A stretch of DNA of 64,000 nt, taken from contig NZ_JAJUWT010000013.1 of the NCBI RefSeq assembly GCF_021390395.1, positions 124,001-188,000 on the forward strand, given 5' to 3'. The translations under genes and the position numbers were made by a program. The notes under the pieces were generated by a model. That model had not been told where the DNA came from, ran no database searches, and was given only the letters and a program-made list of their open reading frames with translations. Numbering within the stretch: position 1 is the stretch's first letter; each line of letters starts with the position of its first letter. This document shows, in pieces, positions 52,928-61,154 of the stretch. This stretch comes from Saccharothrix sp. S26. GTDB taxonomy: Bacteria > Actinomycetota > Actinomycetes > Mycobacteriales > Pseudonocardiaceae.

Positions 52928-53836
52928 TCACTTCCTCACGGGTTTGGTGGTTCCGAATGCGTGGCGGGCGAGGAGCTTGGCGCTGGCGGCCTGCCGTGAG
53001 GTGACGGCGCCGGGCAGCAGGAGCAGGGCGTGCAGGCGGGAGGACAGGTGGCGGCGGGCGGCCTTGGCGGCGCGGTGCCAGCCGATGCGGTCCATGCGCT
53101 CGGCGACTTCGAGGAAGAAGTCGCGTTCTTCGGTGAAGCGCCTGCCGAGGGAGGCCAGGGAGGAGGACACGCTGGCGTCGTGGCGGCGGTACTGGAAGCA
53201 GACGTCGGGGACGACGACGAGTTGTCCGCCGCGTTCGAGCAGGTCGAGCATGAGGGCGAGGTCGAGCACGACGCTGAGGCCTTGGCGGAAGCCGAGGTCT
53301 TTGAGGGCTTCGCGGCGCCAGCACAGGGAGGGGAAGTAGGTCCAGTTGCCGCGCAGGAGGCTGATGGCGAGGTCTTCGCCGCCCATGACCTTGGGGGTGG
53401 TGGTGTCGGGGGCGTAGAGGCCGCGTTTGACGCGGTCGGTCAGCGGTCGGACGACCTGGCCGGTGCTGTCGATGACCTCGACGCCTGCTTGGACGACGTC
53501 GGCGTCGGGGTGGCGCTGGGTGGTGCGGCGGATGGTGCTGACGTAGTTGGGCAGCATCGCGTCGTCGGAGCCCATGACCACGAGGAAGTCGCGTTCGGCG
53601 AGGTCGAGGCACTTCTGGAAGTTGGCGTTGATGCCGAGGTTGCGCTCGTTGCGCTGGTAGTGGATGCGGTCGTCGCGCAGCGAGTCGAACCACTCGGGCA
53701 GGCCGTTGTCGGTGACGCTGTCGTCGATGACGGTGAGGTGCCAGTTGCCGTCGTCCTGGGCGATGACGCTGCGCACGGCGGTCTTCAGGTACGAGATGTC
53801 CCCGTAGTGGGGGAGCATGATGTCGATGCCGCTCAT
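52928..53836 (-). CDS. Family 2 glycosyltransferase
   Basis: A 302-residue GT-A enzyme: DIMLPHYGDISYLKTAVRSVIAQDDGNWHLTVIDD at the nucleotide-sugar fold start, SDDAM as the DxD-type metal site (VVMGSDDAMLPNY), and WRREALKDLGFRQGLSVVLDLALMLDLLERGG toward the acceptor region. No membrane helix, so it probably works at the cytoplasmic face, adding a sugar to a lipid-linked glycan. ATG 53836 has GAGG at suitable spacing; an upstream in-frame GTG (53842) overlaps that site. Cotranscribed with the AftA-like gene and divergent from a flippase gene, which suggests an envelope glycan pathway. Confidence 0.87.
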   Translation of the reverse strand: MSGIDIMLPHYGDISYLKTAVRSVIAQDDGNWHLTVIDDSVTDNGLPEWFDSLRDDRIHYQRNERNLGINANFQKCLDLAERDFLVVMGSDDAMLPNYVSTIRRTTQRHPDADVVQAGVEVIDSTGQVVRPLTDRVKRGLYAPDTTTPKVMGGEDLAISLLRGNWTYFPSLCWRREALKDLGFRQGLSVVLDLALMLDLLERGGQLVVVPDVCFQYRRHDASVSSSLASLGRRFTEERDFFLEVAERMDRIGWHRAAKAARRHLSSRLHALLLLPGAVTSRQAASAKLLARHAFGTTKPVRK

Positions 53837-53978
53837 GGTCACCTCGTACGACCGACGATCAGGTTGCGGTGTGGAACACCCATCCCCTTGCCACGACCCT
53901 TCCCCTTGCGCCCTGTCCCTCGTGGTTCCACCCGAGCGCCGGGGATACCGGCTTTCAGGAGGTGGCGACGAGGCAGCC

Positions 53979-53984
53979 TACTGT
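53979..53984 (+). promoter_or_regulatory. -10 element of a leaderless transcript (flippase gene)
   Basis: TACTGT, 7 nt before GTG 53992. The nearby AGGAGG at 53957-53962 is about 30 nt from the start, too far to serve as its ribosome site. Confidence 0.4.
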
Positions 53985-53991
53985 GTTGGCG

Positions 53992-55278
53992 GTGAGCGCA
54001 GACATCATGCCCCCGAGTCGGTTGAGCCCTGCTGTCGTCGTGGGGTTGGGCACGTTGGTTCTCGGTGCGTCGGGTTACGCGTTCGTGGCGATCGCGGGTC
54101 ATTCGTTGTCGGCGGCGGAGGGTGCGGCGGTCGCGGCGTTCTACCTGTTGGTGAACATCGTGGGTCCGGGCATCTTCTCGGCGTTGGAGCAGCAGGCCAG
54201 TCATGCCACGTCGCGGGCGTTGGCGCGGGGTGAACGTGCTGGTGGGGCGGTGCGGCGGGTGGGTCGTGAGGGTGTGGTGCTGACGGTGGTGGTGTTGGGT
54301 GTGCTGGCGTTGGTGTCGCCGGTGTTGGTGGATCGGTCGTTGAAAGGTTCGTGGTCGTTGTTCGTGGCGGTGGTGGTGGCGGTGGTGACTTCGGCGGCCA
54401 TTTACCTGGCGCGTGGTGTGTTGGGGGGAATGCGGCGGTTCACCGGTTATGCGGCGACTTTGGCGGGTGAGGGTTTCGCGCGGTTGGCGGGTGCGATCGC
54501 GGTGGTGGTGGCGGGTGTGGCGGGTGCGGGTCTGTTCGGGATGACGTTCGCGTTGGGGACGGTCGTGGGTGTGGTGGCGGGGTTGGTGTGGTTGCGGTCG
54601 CGGCCGGTGTCGGCGGTGGGTGGGTCGGTGGGGCCCGAGGCGGGGTCGGAGCGGGTGGAGAGCCTGGCGTTGCTGGTGATGGCGGGGTTGTTGGTGCAGG
54701 CGGTGGCGAACGTGGCGCCGATCGTGGTGACGGCGCGGTTGCCGCAGGACGCGGCGTTGGCGTTGGCGTTCTCGTCGGCGTTCATCCTGGTGCGGGTGCC
54801 GTTGTTCGTGTTCTCGCCGGTGCAGGCGTTGTTGTTGCCGGGGTTGACGGAGGCGGCGACGCGGGGTGACCTGGGTGCGGTGCGGGCGGTGTTGCGGCGG
54901 ATCACGGTGTGGGTGTTGGTGGTGGGGGTGTTGGGTGCGGTGGGGTCGGCGGCGCTGGGTCCGTGGGCGGTGCGGGTGTTCTTCGGTGCGGAGGCGGGGT
55001 TGTCGTGGGTGTTGATGGGTGCGTTGGGGGTGGGGACGTTGTTGTTGATGGTGGCGCAGGTGTTGCAGCCGGCGTTGATCGCGTTGGGGGCGCGGTCGGC
55101 GATCACCGGTTCGTGGGTGGCGGGCACGGTCGTGCTGTTGGGGGTGTTGGTGTTGCCGGGGTCGCCGGTGGTGGTGGCGACGGTGGCGCAGTTGGCGGGT
55201 CCGTTGCTGGTGGCGGCGGGGATGGCGGTGGCGTTGGCGCGTCGGTTGGCGCGGGTGGGTGCGGCCGGGGCGGTGTGA
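53992..55278 (+). CDS. Polysaccharide/lipid-linked glycan flippase (MOP superfamily, Wzx-like)
   Basis: A 428-residue protein with about 12 hydrophobic segments and few charges. It is organised like MOP-superfamily exporters (polysaccharide transport proteins): VVGLGTLVLGASGYAFVAIAGHSLSAAEGAAVAAFYLLVNIVGPGIFSALEQQ, ISLARGVLGG-like IYLARGVLGGMRRF, and later FVFSPVQALLLPGLTEAATRG. Arg/Glu pairs lie within helices. GTG 53992 is chosen from the adjacent -10 (leaderless); the frame upstream is not coding. Divergent from the GT2/AftA-like genes, so it could move their lipid-linked product across the membrane (inference). Its codons favour G in the third position. Confidence 0.8.
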   Translation: MSADIMPPSRLSPAVVVGLGTLVLGASGYAFVAIAGHSLSAAEGAAVAAFYLLVNIVGPGIFSALEQQASHATSRALARGERAGGAVRRVGREGVVLTVVVLGVLALVSPVLVDRSLKGSWSLFVAVVVAVVTSAAIYLARGVLGGMRRFTGYAATLAGEGFARLAGAIAVVVAGVAGAGLFGMTFALGTVVGVVAGLVWLRSRPVSAVGGSVGPEAGSERVESLALLVMAGLLVQAVANVAPIVVTARLPQDAALALAFSSAFILVRVPLFVFSPVQALLLPGLTEAATRGDLGAVRAVLRRITVWVLVVGVLGAVGSAALGPWAVRVFFGAEAGLSWVLMGALGVGTLLLMVAQVLQPALIALGARSAITGSWVAGTVVLLGVLVLPGSPVVVATVAQLAGPLLVAAGMAVALARRLARVGAAGAV

Positions 55279-55287
55279 GTGCGAGGT

Positions 55288-56004
55288 TCACCTGATCGGG
55301 AAGGTTTCGCCTGGTCGGGCGACGGGGGCGTGGGCGCGTTCGGCGGCTTCGGCGGTGCTGAGGGTGTGGCCGACGTGGGTGAGCAGGAGGCGTCGGGCGT
55401 CGCGGGCGGCCGCGGCGGCGTCTTCGGGGGCGCAGTGGTGCGGTCCGGCGCCGTCGGCTTCGCAGAGGAACAGGTCGGCGCCGGTGGCGAGGTCGTCGAG
55501 GGCTGGGCACGGTGCGGTGTCGCCGGAGTAGGCGAAGGTGGTGTCGTCGTGGGTGGCGCGCAGGCCGAAGGCGGGCAGCCCGTGGTGGACGGCGCGGGTG
55601 GTGAGGGTGATGTCGCCGATCTCGGTGTGGTGGCCGTCGTGCAGTTCGTGGACGTCGAAGGCGGCGGAGGCGGGGTTGGGCGCGGCGCCGGCGAGGAAGG
55701 TCTCGAGCCGGTCGGCGAGTCCGGGTGGGCCGTAGAGGGGGATGGGGGCGTGGGGTTGTTGGTCGGCGAACAGCAGCGCGTAGTAGTAGGGCAGCAGGTC
55801 GGCGGCGTGGTCGGCGTGGGTGTGGGAGATCCAGACCGCGTCGAGGAGGTCGGGTCGGTGGTGGCGTTGCAGCTCGGCGAGCGTGCCGGGGCCGGCGTCG
55901 ACCCACACGGCGGTGTGCTCGGTGCGCAGGAGGTAGCCGGAGCAGGGGTTGCCGGGGCGCGGGTAGGGCGTTGCGGTGCCCAGGACGGTGAGGCGGAAGG
56001 TCAC
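55288..56004 (-). CDS. Metallo-beta-lactamase-fold hydrolase (RNase Z/AHL-lactonase-like)
   Basis: A 238-residue MBL-fold protein. The metal site motif is SHTHADHAADL (HxHxDH), with further ligands in the late GDTAPC segment (FAYSGDTAPCPALDD), GADLFLCEADG and a final LLTHVGH. The N-terminus RLTVLGTATPYPRPGNPCSGYLL and the hydrolase pattern fit the group of RNase Z-like phosphodiesterases acting on small substrates or tRNA-like RNA. GTG 56004 overlaps the stop of the upstream gene (GTGA). It converges with the flippase gene, with 9 bp between their stops. Confidence 0.88.
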   Translation of the reverse strand: MTFRLTVLGTATPYPRPGNPCSGYLLRTEHTAVWVDAGPGTLAELQRHHRPDLLDAVWISHTHADHAADLLPYYYALLFADQQPHAPIPLYGPPGLADRLETFLAGAAPNPASAAFDVHELHDGHHTEIGDITLTTRAVHHGLPAFGLRATHDDTTFAYSGDTAPCPALDDLATGADLFLCEADGAGPHHCAPEDAAAAARDARRLLLTHVGHTLSTAEAAERAHAPVARPGETFPIR

Positions 56005-57011
56005 GGGGCAGTGTGGCGCAGGACGTGCACGCCCGCCGCTGTTTTCAGGTAGGCCCAGGTGGTGGCGCCGGTGGTGGCGAGGCCGACGTGGGAGGCGGAG
56101 GTGCGGGCGAGGTCGTCGGGCAGCGGCACGGGGGTCCAGTCGTGGCCGGTCCAGCGGTGGAAGGCGGGTCGGGTCTCGAAGGTGCGGCGGGTGGCGCGCA
56201 CGCCCCAGGTCCAGCCGGCGGCGACGCCGTGGACGCTGAGCCGGCCGGTGTCCTCGGGGGCGGGGAGGGGGTGCCACTGCTCGCCGTCCCAGCGGTGCAC
56301 GCGCAGGCCTTCGGTGTCGCGGACGTGGCCGAGCCACACGTCGTCGGGTGCGGTGGCGGCGAGGCGGGCGACGTGGCCGCGGTCCAGGCGGGGGCCGGTG
56401 ATCTCGGTCCAGGTGTGGCCGTCCCAGCGGACGAGGACTGGGTAGGTGTAGGTGGCGGGTCCGGCGCCGGCGAGCCCGCCGCCGCCCGCCCACAGGTCGT
56501 GGGGTCCGGTGGTGGTGACGGTTTGGAGTCCTTCGCGGGCGGAGGACAGGGCGGGGCGCAGTCGCCATGCGGCGCCGTCGTAGTGCAGGGTGTCGCGGCC
56601 GGTGCCGACGACGTGCACGTCGTCGGGTGCGAGCGCGGCGACCGCTTTGGCCCAGGTGATGCGCGGGGTGGGCACGACGTGCCAGGTGGTGCCGTCGTAG
56701 TGCAGGACGAGTGGGCGGCCGGCGCTGTTGCCGACGGCCCAGACGTCGTCGGGCGCGGCGGCGGACACGCCGGCGAGGCTGGCGGGTGCCGGTAGGGCGG
56801 GCAGCGGTTCGACCCGCCATTCCCGTCCGGTCCAGCGAAGGACCAGCGGTGTGGTCGGGCGGCTGGTGAACACGCCGGTGGTGCCCGCGAGCCAGGCGTG
56901 GTGCTCGCCCGCGGTCGCCAGGTCGGCCAGTGCGGTGCTGGGCGGCAGCACGGGCACCGGCACGGGTCGGAACAAGCCAACTCCCCCTCGATGGGTCGTC
57001 CCCCGACTCAT
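56001..57011 (-). CDS. Repeat (beta-propeller-like) protein of unknown function
   Basis: A 336-residue protein composed of recurring blades of the type LRWTGREWRVEPLPAL ... SAAAPDDVWAVGNSAGRPLVLHYDGTTWHVVPTP, later LRPALSSAREGLQTVTTTGPHDLWAGG, HTWTEITGPRLDRGHVARLAATAPDDVWLGH and WTPVPLPDDLARTSASHVGLA. The PDDVW and W-x-x-x-P signatures repeat about seven times. No signal peptide, so it is probably cytoplasmic. ATG 57011 follows AGGTGG; TTG 56975 after GAGGGGGA is an equally good start. Overlaps the MBL gene. Confidence 0.72.
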   Translation of the reverse strand: MSRGTTHRGGVGLFRPVPVPVLPPSTALADLATAGEHHAWLAGTTGVFTSRPTTPLVLRWTGREWRVEPLPALPAPASLAGVSAAAPDDVWAVGNSAGRPLVLHYDGTTWHVVPTPRITWAKAVAALAPDDVHVVGTGRDTLHYDGAAWRLRPALSSAREGLQTVTTTGPHDLWAGGGGLAGAGPATYTYPVLVRWDGHTWTEITGPRLDRGHVARLAATAPDDVWLGHVRDTEGLRVHRWDGEQWHPLPAPEDTGRLSVHGVAAGWTWGVRATRRTFETRPAFHRWTGHDWTPVPLPDDLARTSASHVGLATTGATTWAYLKTAAGVHVLRHTAP

Positions 57012-57092
57012 CGCGTGATCCACCTCATCGGCCGGGGTGGCGGCGCGCCAGCCGCCGAACGGCGGTTTGTGGTTGGCGCGACCGCAGGCCCC

Positions 57093-58298
57093 CTACCGCG
57101 GTCGGGCGCGTTGTTCGAGGTAGCGGCGTTCCGGCAGGCTGAGCGTGGCGCGGGCGGCGCGGGCGTAGTGCTCGCGGGCCGCCTCGTGGTCGCCGGCCAG
57201 GTCCAGCAGGTGGGCGCGCACGGCGTGGACCCGGTGGTGACCGGCCAGTGCCGGGTCCGCGGCCGCGTCGTCGAGCCGGGCGAGGCCGGCCGTCGGTCCG
57301 TGGACCATGGCGGCGGCGACGATGCGGTTGAGGGCGACCATGGGGCCGGGGGCGATGGCGTGCAGCAGGTCGTACAGGGCCAGGATCTGCTTCCAGTCGG
57401 TGGCGGCGGTGTCGCGGGCTTCGGCGTGCAGGGCGGCGATCGCGGCTTGCAGTTGGTAGGGGCCGATGGTGGTGGTGGCGAGGGCGTCGCGCACCAGCCG
57501 GGTGCCTTCGGCGATGAGTTCGGTGTCCCAGCGGGAGCGGTCCTGCCCGGTCAGGGGCACGAGCGAGCCGTCGGGGCGGGTGCGGGCGGGTCGGCGGGCG
57601 TCGGTGAGCAGCATGAGCGCGAGCAGCCCGGCCGTCTCGCCGTCGTCGGGCAGCAGGGCGCGCAGTTCGCGGGTGAGGCGGACGGCCTCGGCGCAGAGGT
57701 CGACGCGGTGCAGGTGGTCGCCGGAGCTGGCGGTGTGGCCCTCGGTGAAGATCAGGTAGAGGACGTGGCGCACCGCGTCGAGCCGTTCGGTGCGTTCGTC
57801 GTCGGTGGGTGGGGCGAAGCGGGCGCCGGTGGCTTTGACGCGTTGCTTGGCGCGGCTGATGCGTTGGGCGACGGTGGCTTCGGGCACCAGGAACGCGCGG
57901 GCGATCTCGGCGGTGGTGAGCCCGCCGACCGCGCGCAGGGTCAGCGCGACCTGGGACGGCGGGGTCAGTGCCGGGTGGCAGCACAGCACCAGCAGGGTCA
58001 GGGTGTCGTCCACGCCGGGCGCGGGGTCGGGGTCGGGTGGGGTGAGCGCGAAGGCGGTGTCCTCGCGGCGGCGGCGTGCGGTGTCGGCGCGCCACAGCTC
58101 GATCCGGCGGCGTGAGGCGACCGTGATGAGCCAGGCGGTGGGGTTGTCCGGGATGCCGTCGACGGGCCAGCGGGTCGCCGCGGCCAGCAGCGCCTCCTGC
58201 ACGGCGTCCTCGCAGGCGTCGAACCCGCCGTGGTGGCGCACCAGCGCGGCCAGGGCTCGGGGCGCGAGTTGCCGCAGCAGCGGGCCGATCGGCGTCAC
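57093..58298 (-). CDS. ECF42-type RNA polymerase sigma factor
   Basis: A 401-residue extracytoplasmic-function sigma factor with the long C-terminal extension of the ECF42 group. Sigma region 2 is EDAVQEALLAAATRWPVDGIPDNPTAWLITVASRRRIELWR; region 4 is LTLRAVGGLTTAEIARAFLVPEATVAQRISRAKQRVK. About 200 further helical (TPR-like) residues follow (ALYDLLHAIAPGPMVALNRIVAAAMVHG). No anti-sigma gene is present; instead the gene is coupled by a GTGA overlap to a DGPF-domain protein, the recognised ECF42 partner. The divergent SnoaL-like gene has a promoter matching the group's -35 (TGTCGA), so it is the probable local target. Confidence 0.93.
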   Translation of the reverse strand: MTPIGPLLRQLAPRALAALVRHHGGFDACEDAVQEALLAAATRWPVDGIPDNPTAWLITVASRRRIELWRADTARRRREDTAFALTPPDPDPAPGVDDTLTLLVLCCHPALTPPSQVALTLRAVGGLTTAEIARAFLVPEATVAQRISRAKQRVKATGARFAPPTDDERTERLDAVRHVLYLIFTEGHTASSGDHLHRVDLCAEAVRLTRELRALLPDDGETAGLLALMLLTDARRPARTRPDGSLVPLTGQDRSRWDTELIAEGTRLVRDALATTTIGPYQLQAAIAALHAEARDTAATDWKQILALYDLLHAIAPGPMVALNRIVAAAMVHGPTAGLARLDDAAADPALAGHHRVHAVRAHLLDLAGDHEAAREHYARAARATLSLPERRYLEQRARPR

Positions 58299-58669
58299 CG
58301 CAGGAAGTCCTCCAGCGACGGCCGGGCGGGCCGCACCTCGACCAGGCCCAGTCGCGCCTCGGGGACGCGGGCGGCGATCTCCACCGCGCGGTGCGGCGTG
58401 GCGACGTCGACCAGGTAGAACCCGGCCAGCAGCTCCTTGGCCTCGGCGAACGGCCCGTCGGTGGTCAGCGTCCGCCCGTCGCGCACGGTGACGCGGGTCG
58501 TGCGGGCCGGGTCGGCCAGCGCTTCGGACACCACCAGCTCGCCGGAGGCGGCCAGTTCCTCGTCCAGCGCGGCGTAGGCGTCCAGACCGGCGGCCTTGTC
58601 CTCGTCGGCCAATCGGTCCCAGATCGCGCGGGACTCGGGGTTGCTGTAGATCAGGACGAGGTACTTCAC
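58295..58669 (-). CDS. DGPF/YCII-related protein, ECF42 partner
   Basis: A 124-residue protein starting MKYLVLIYSNPESRAIW and containing TTDGPFAEAKELLAGFYLVDV, the DGPF motif that names the family (YCII-related fold). Such proteins are encoded next to ECF42 sigma factors; their function is unknown, but they are needed as targets or modulators in some species. GTG 58669 follows GGAGGG. Its stop overlaps the sigma-factor start. Confidence 0.9.
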   Translation of the reverse strand: MKYLVLIYSNPESRAIWDRLADEDKAAGLDAYAALDEELAASGELVVSEALADPARTTRVTVRDGRTLTTDGPFAEAKELLAGFYLVDVATPHRAVEIAARVPEARLGLVEVRPARPSLEDFLR

Positions 58670-58700
58670 GCGAACCCTCCGGAGAAAAACCGCCCGGGCA

Positions 58701-58730
58701 TGTCGAGAACGGGTGCCCAGCTTCTACGTA
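58701..58730 (+). promoter_or_regulatory. Candidate ECF42-dependent promoter
   Basis: TGTCGA (58701-58706), then CGTA (58727-58730) 20 bp later, upstream of the SnoaL-like gene. TGTCGA at -35 and a CGTC/CGAC-like -10 are the elements I recall for ECF42 promoters; the spacing here is a few bases longer than usual. Confidence 0.5.
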
Positions 58731-58780
58731 CCCCGTGACGGGCGCCCGACGGGGGTGCCCCACCGGGAAGGAACACCACC

Positions 58781-59215
58781 ATGAGCGAGTCCGACGACAT
58801 CCGCGAGCTGCTGGAGCGGCGGGCCGCCGCGCTGCGTGCCGGCGACGCGGAGCGCCTGGTCGCCGACTACCTGCCCGACGTGGTCGCCTTCACGCTCGCC
58901 CCGCCGCTCGCGCACACCGCACCGGAGGTGCTCGACCCGGAGGCGAAGCGGGCCTGGTTGGCCTCGTTCGACTCGGCGGTGGACTTCGAGGTCCGGGACC
59001 TGCGGATCTCGGTCGACGGCGACCTGGCGTTCTGCCACAGCCTCAACCGCATGTCCGCCGTGCCGCGCGGGCGCCAGGAGCCGTTCACGCTGTGGTACCG
59101 CTCCACGGTGTGCCTGCGGCGGGTCGACGGGGTGTGGCGGGTGGCGCACGAGCACGACTCGACGCCGTTCCACATGGACGGCAGCTTCAGCGCGGCCCTG
59201 GACCTCACGCCGTAA
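58781..59215 (+). CDS. SnoaL-like (NTF2-fold) protein
   Basis: A 144-residue NTF2-like protein: IRELLERRAAALRAGDAERLVADYLPDVVAFTLAPPL, a fold-typical helix then strands, and FTLWYRSTVCLRRVDGVWRVAHEHDSTPFHMDGS, whose VDGxWRVxHEH is common to SnoaL-like/DUF4440-type proteins. It could be a small-molecule enzyme or a binding protein. Divergent from the sigma/DGPF operon and behind a TGTCGA promoter, so probably part of the ECF42 regulon. ATG 58781 follows GGGAAGGA. Its last 11 bases overlap the convergent MocR gene's end. Confidence 0.87.
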   Translation: MSESDDIRELLERRAAALRAGDAERLVADYLPDVVAFTLAPPLAHTAPEVLDPEAKRAWLASFDSAVDFEVRDLRISVDGDLAFCHSLNRMSAVPRGRQEPFTLWYRSTVCLRRVDGVWRVAHEHDSTPFHMDGSFSAALDLTP

Positions 59216-60578
59216 GGGCCCGGGTCAACGCGTCCAGCGCGGCGCGGTAGGCGTGCTCGGCCGGGGTCGCGTACCCGACGACCACGCCCTGCCGCGTCGC
59301 GGCACGCGGGTCGTGCCAGTGCTCGCGCAGCCCGGAGACCGCCAGGCCGAGTGCGGCGGCCCGCGCCAGCACGGCGGTCTCGTCGTGGTGCTCCACCAGC
59401 ACGTGCAGCCCGGCCGAGACGCCGCGCACGGGCAGGCCCAGGGCGTCCAGCCGGCGCACCAGCAGGTCGCGCCGCCGGCGGTCGCGCCGCCGGCGGTAGC
59501 GCAGCCGGCGGCCGCGCACGTGCCGGTCGTAGGCGTGCGTGGCGATCAGGTCGGCCAACGCCAACTGGCCGATCGCCTCGGTGTGGTGGTCGGCGTACAG
59601 CTTGGCGTCCACCACGGGGTCCACCCAGCGCGGCGGCAGCACCAGCCACCCCAACCGCACCCCCGGTCCCAGGGTCTTCGACGCGCTGCCCGCGTACACG
59701 ACGTGGTCGGAGGCGGTGCCCTGCACCGCGCCCAGCGGGTGCCGGTCGTAGCGGAACTCGCCGTCGTAGTCGTCTTCCACCAGCATCGCGCCCGAGTCGC
59801 GCGCCCACGCCGTCAACGCCCGCCGCCGCGCGGGGTGCAGCGGCGTCCCGGTCGGGTACTGGTGCGCCGGCGTCACGACCGCCGCCGCCACGCCGTCCGG
59901 GACGGTCGCGCCCCGCTCATCCACCGGCAACGGCGTCACCGCGCGGCCGGCGCGGGCCACCACGTCGCGGTGGAACGGCAGCCCGGGGTCCTCCATCGCC
60001 ACCGGCCCGTCCACGACCGACGCCAGCAGCGCCAACGCCTGCACGTACCCGGAGGTCACCACGATCCGTTCCGGCGTCGCCTGCACCCCGCGCGTGCGTC
60101 CCAGGTACTCGGCCAACGCCGTGCGCAGCTCGACGCGGCCGCGCGGGTCGCCGTAGCCGTGCGCGCCGGCGGGCGCCGCGAGCAGTGCGCGTCGGGTGGC
60201 CCGCAGCCAGGCCGTGGTCGGGAACGCCGACACGTCGGGGCTGCCGGGCGTGAGGTCGTGCCGCGGTCCGGGCGCGTCGGGGGCGGTGGCGACGGCGGGC
60301 GTGGTCGGCCGGGACAGCGGCGCGACCCGCGTGCCCGCGCCCCGCCGGGCCGTCAGGTAGCCCTCGGCCACGAGCTGGTCGTAGGCGGCGGCCACGGTGT
60401 TGCGGGCCAGCCCCAGCTCGACGGCGAGCCTGCGGGTGGCCGGCAGCCGCGCGCCGGGAGCCAGTCGGCCCGCCCGGATCGCCTCCCGCACCGCGCGTTC
60501 CACCGCGCCGCGGCGGGTCAGCGCGGGATCGAGGTCGAGGTGCAGGTCGACGCCCGCACCGGTCCGCTGGTCCGACAC
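59205..60578 (-). CDS. MocR/PdxR-family regulator (GntR HTH fused to aminotransferase fold)
   Basis: A 457-residue chimeric regulator. The N-terminal GntR winged helix (~10-80) reads AVREAIRAGRLAPGARLPATRRLAVELGLARNTVAAAYDQLVAEGYLTARRGAGTRV. A type I aminotransferase-like domain follows, with YGDPRGRVELRTALAEYLGRTRGV, EDPGLPFHRDVV, VEDDYDGEFRYD and the PLP-binding Lys in GSASKTLGPGVRLGWL. Members sense PLP or amino compounds, as PdxR and GabR do. No pyridoxine genes are adjacent, so the target is unclear. GTG 60578 seems leaderless (minus-strand TAGGGT 8 nt before). An upstream ATG at 60626 lacks a ribosome site. Confidence 0.9.
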   Translation of the reverse strand: MSDQRTGAGVDLHLDLDPALTRRGAVERAVREAIRAGRLAPGARLPATRRLAVELGLARNTVAAAYDQLVAEGYLTARRGAGTRVAPLSRPTTPAVATAPDAPGPRHDLTPGSPDVSAFPTTAWLRATRRALLAAPAGAHGYGDPRGRVELRTALAEYLGRTRGVQATPERIVVTSGYVQALALLASVVDGPVAMEDPGLPFHRDVVARAGRAVTPLPVDERGATVPDGVAAAVVTPAHQYPTGTPLHPARRRALTAWARDSGAMLVEDDYDGEFRYDRHPLGAVQGTASDHVVYAGSASKTLGPGVRLGWLVLPPRWVDPVVDAKLYADHHTEAIGQLALADLIATHAYDRHVRGRRLRYRRRRDRRRRDLLVRRLDALGLPVRGVSAGLHVLVEHHDETAVLARAAALGLAVSGLREHWHDPRAATRQGVVVGYATPAEHAYRAALDALTRALTA

Positions 60579-60586
60579 GGGACCGG

Positions 60587-60592
60587 ACCCTA
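60587..60592 (-). promoter_or_regulatory. -10 element of a leaderless transcript (MocR gene)
   Basis: Minus-strand TAGGGT, 8 nt before GTG 60578, without a Shine-Dalgarno sequence. Confidence 0.45.
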
Positions 60593-60817
60593 ACCAGGAT
60601 CCGCGCCTCGGCGCGGCCGAATGCACGTCCGGGCACTCGAATTCCGGTGCGAAGGAATTCGCCCAGCGGGCGGGGAATGCGGCGTCACGGACAAACCGTG
60701 CGGGGACTCCAAAACCGGTCTTCGGCCGGCCCTCGCCGAGGCAGGAGGGGGTGTCGCGTACTGTCGTCGATCTTCCCCGAATCCGCGCGAACCTGTTTTC
60801 CCGAGCCGCAGGCCGAC

Positions 60818-61119
60818 TTCCCGGCCGCCGTGCGCGCCGCCAACCCCGACCTGGTCATCAACGCCCGGATCGACGAGTTCCTCAACGGCGGCAAGTCGTT
60901 CGACGACGCCGTGCGGCGCGCGCGGGCGTACTTCGAGGCGGGTGCGGACTGCGTCTACCCGATGCGGCTGCCCGGCGACCGGGTCGCCGAGTCCGTCGAG
61001 GCCGTCGGCCGCCGCCCGGTGAACATCGCGCACGGCCCGGGCGCGCCCACCCCGAACGACCTGGCCCCGTGAAGATGGCCACGGACATGCTCGACGGCGG
61101 CAGCCCCTACCGCGGCTGA
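60818..61119 (+). pseudogene. Decayed isocitrate lyase/PEP mutase-family gene
   Basis: A fragment of the C-terminal half of an isocitrate-lyase/phosphonomutase-family protein: FPAAVRAANPDLVINARIDE, FLNGGKSFDDAVRRARAYFE and AGADCVYPMR keep the family's barrel motifs (NARxDxF, AYxEAGAD), then RRPVNIAHGPGAPTPNDLAP meets a TGA at 61070. The family's last residues continue in another frame (MATDMLDGGSPYRG, 61075-61119), so about 25-30 residues are deleted and the frame is broken. The N-terminal half is missing; the region 60579-60817 shows no matching codons. The rest of the 576-bp interval between flanking genes holds only promoters. Confidence 0.75.
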
Positions 61120-61141
61120 ACTACCCACCGGTAACACCCAT

Positions 61142-61147
61142 TAGGGT
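61142..61147 (+). promoter_or_regulatory. -10 element of a leaderless transcript (thioesterase gene)
   Basis: TAGGGT, 7 nt before ATG 61155; no ribosome site. Confidence 0.5.
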
Positions 61148-61154
61148 GAGTCCC

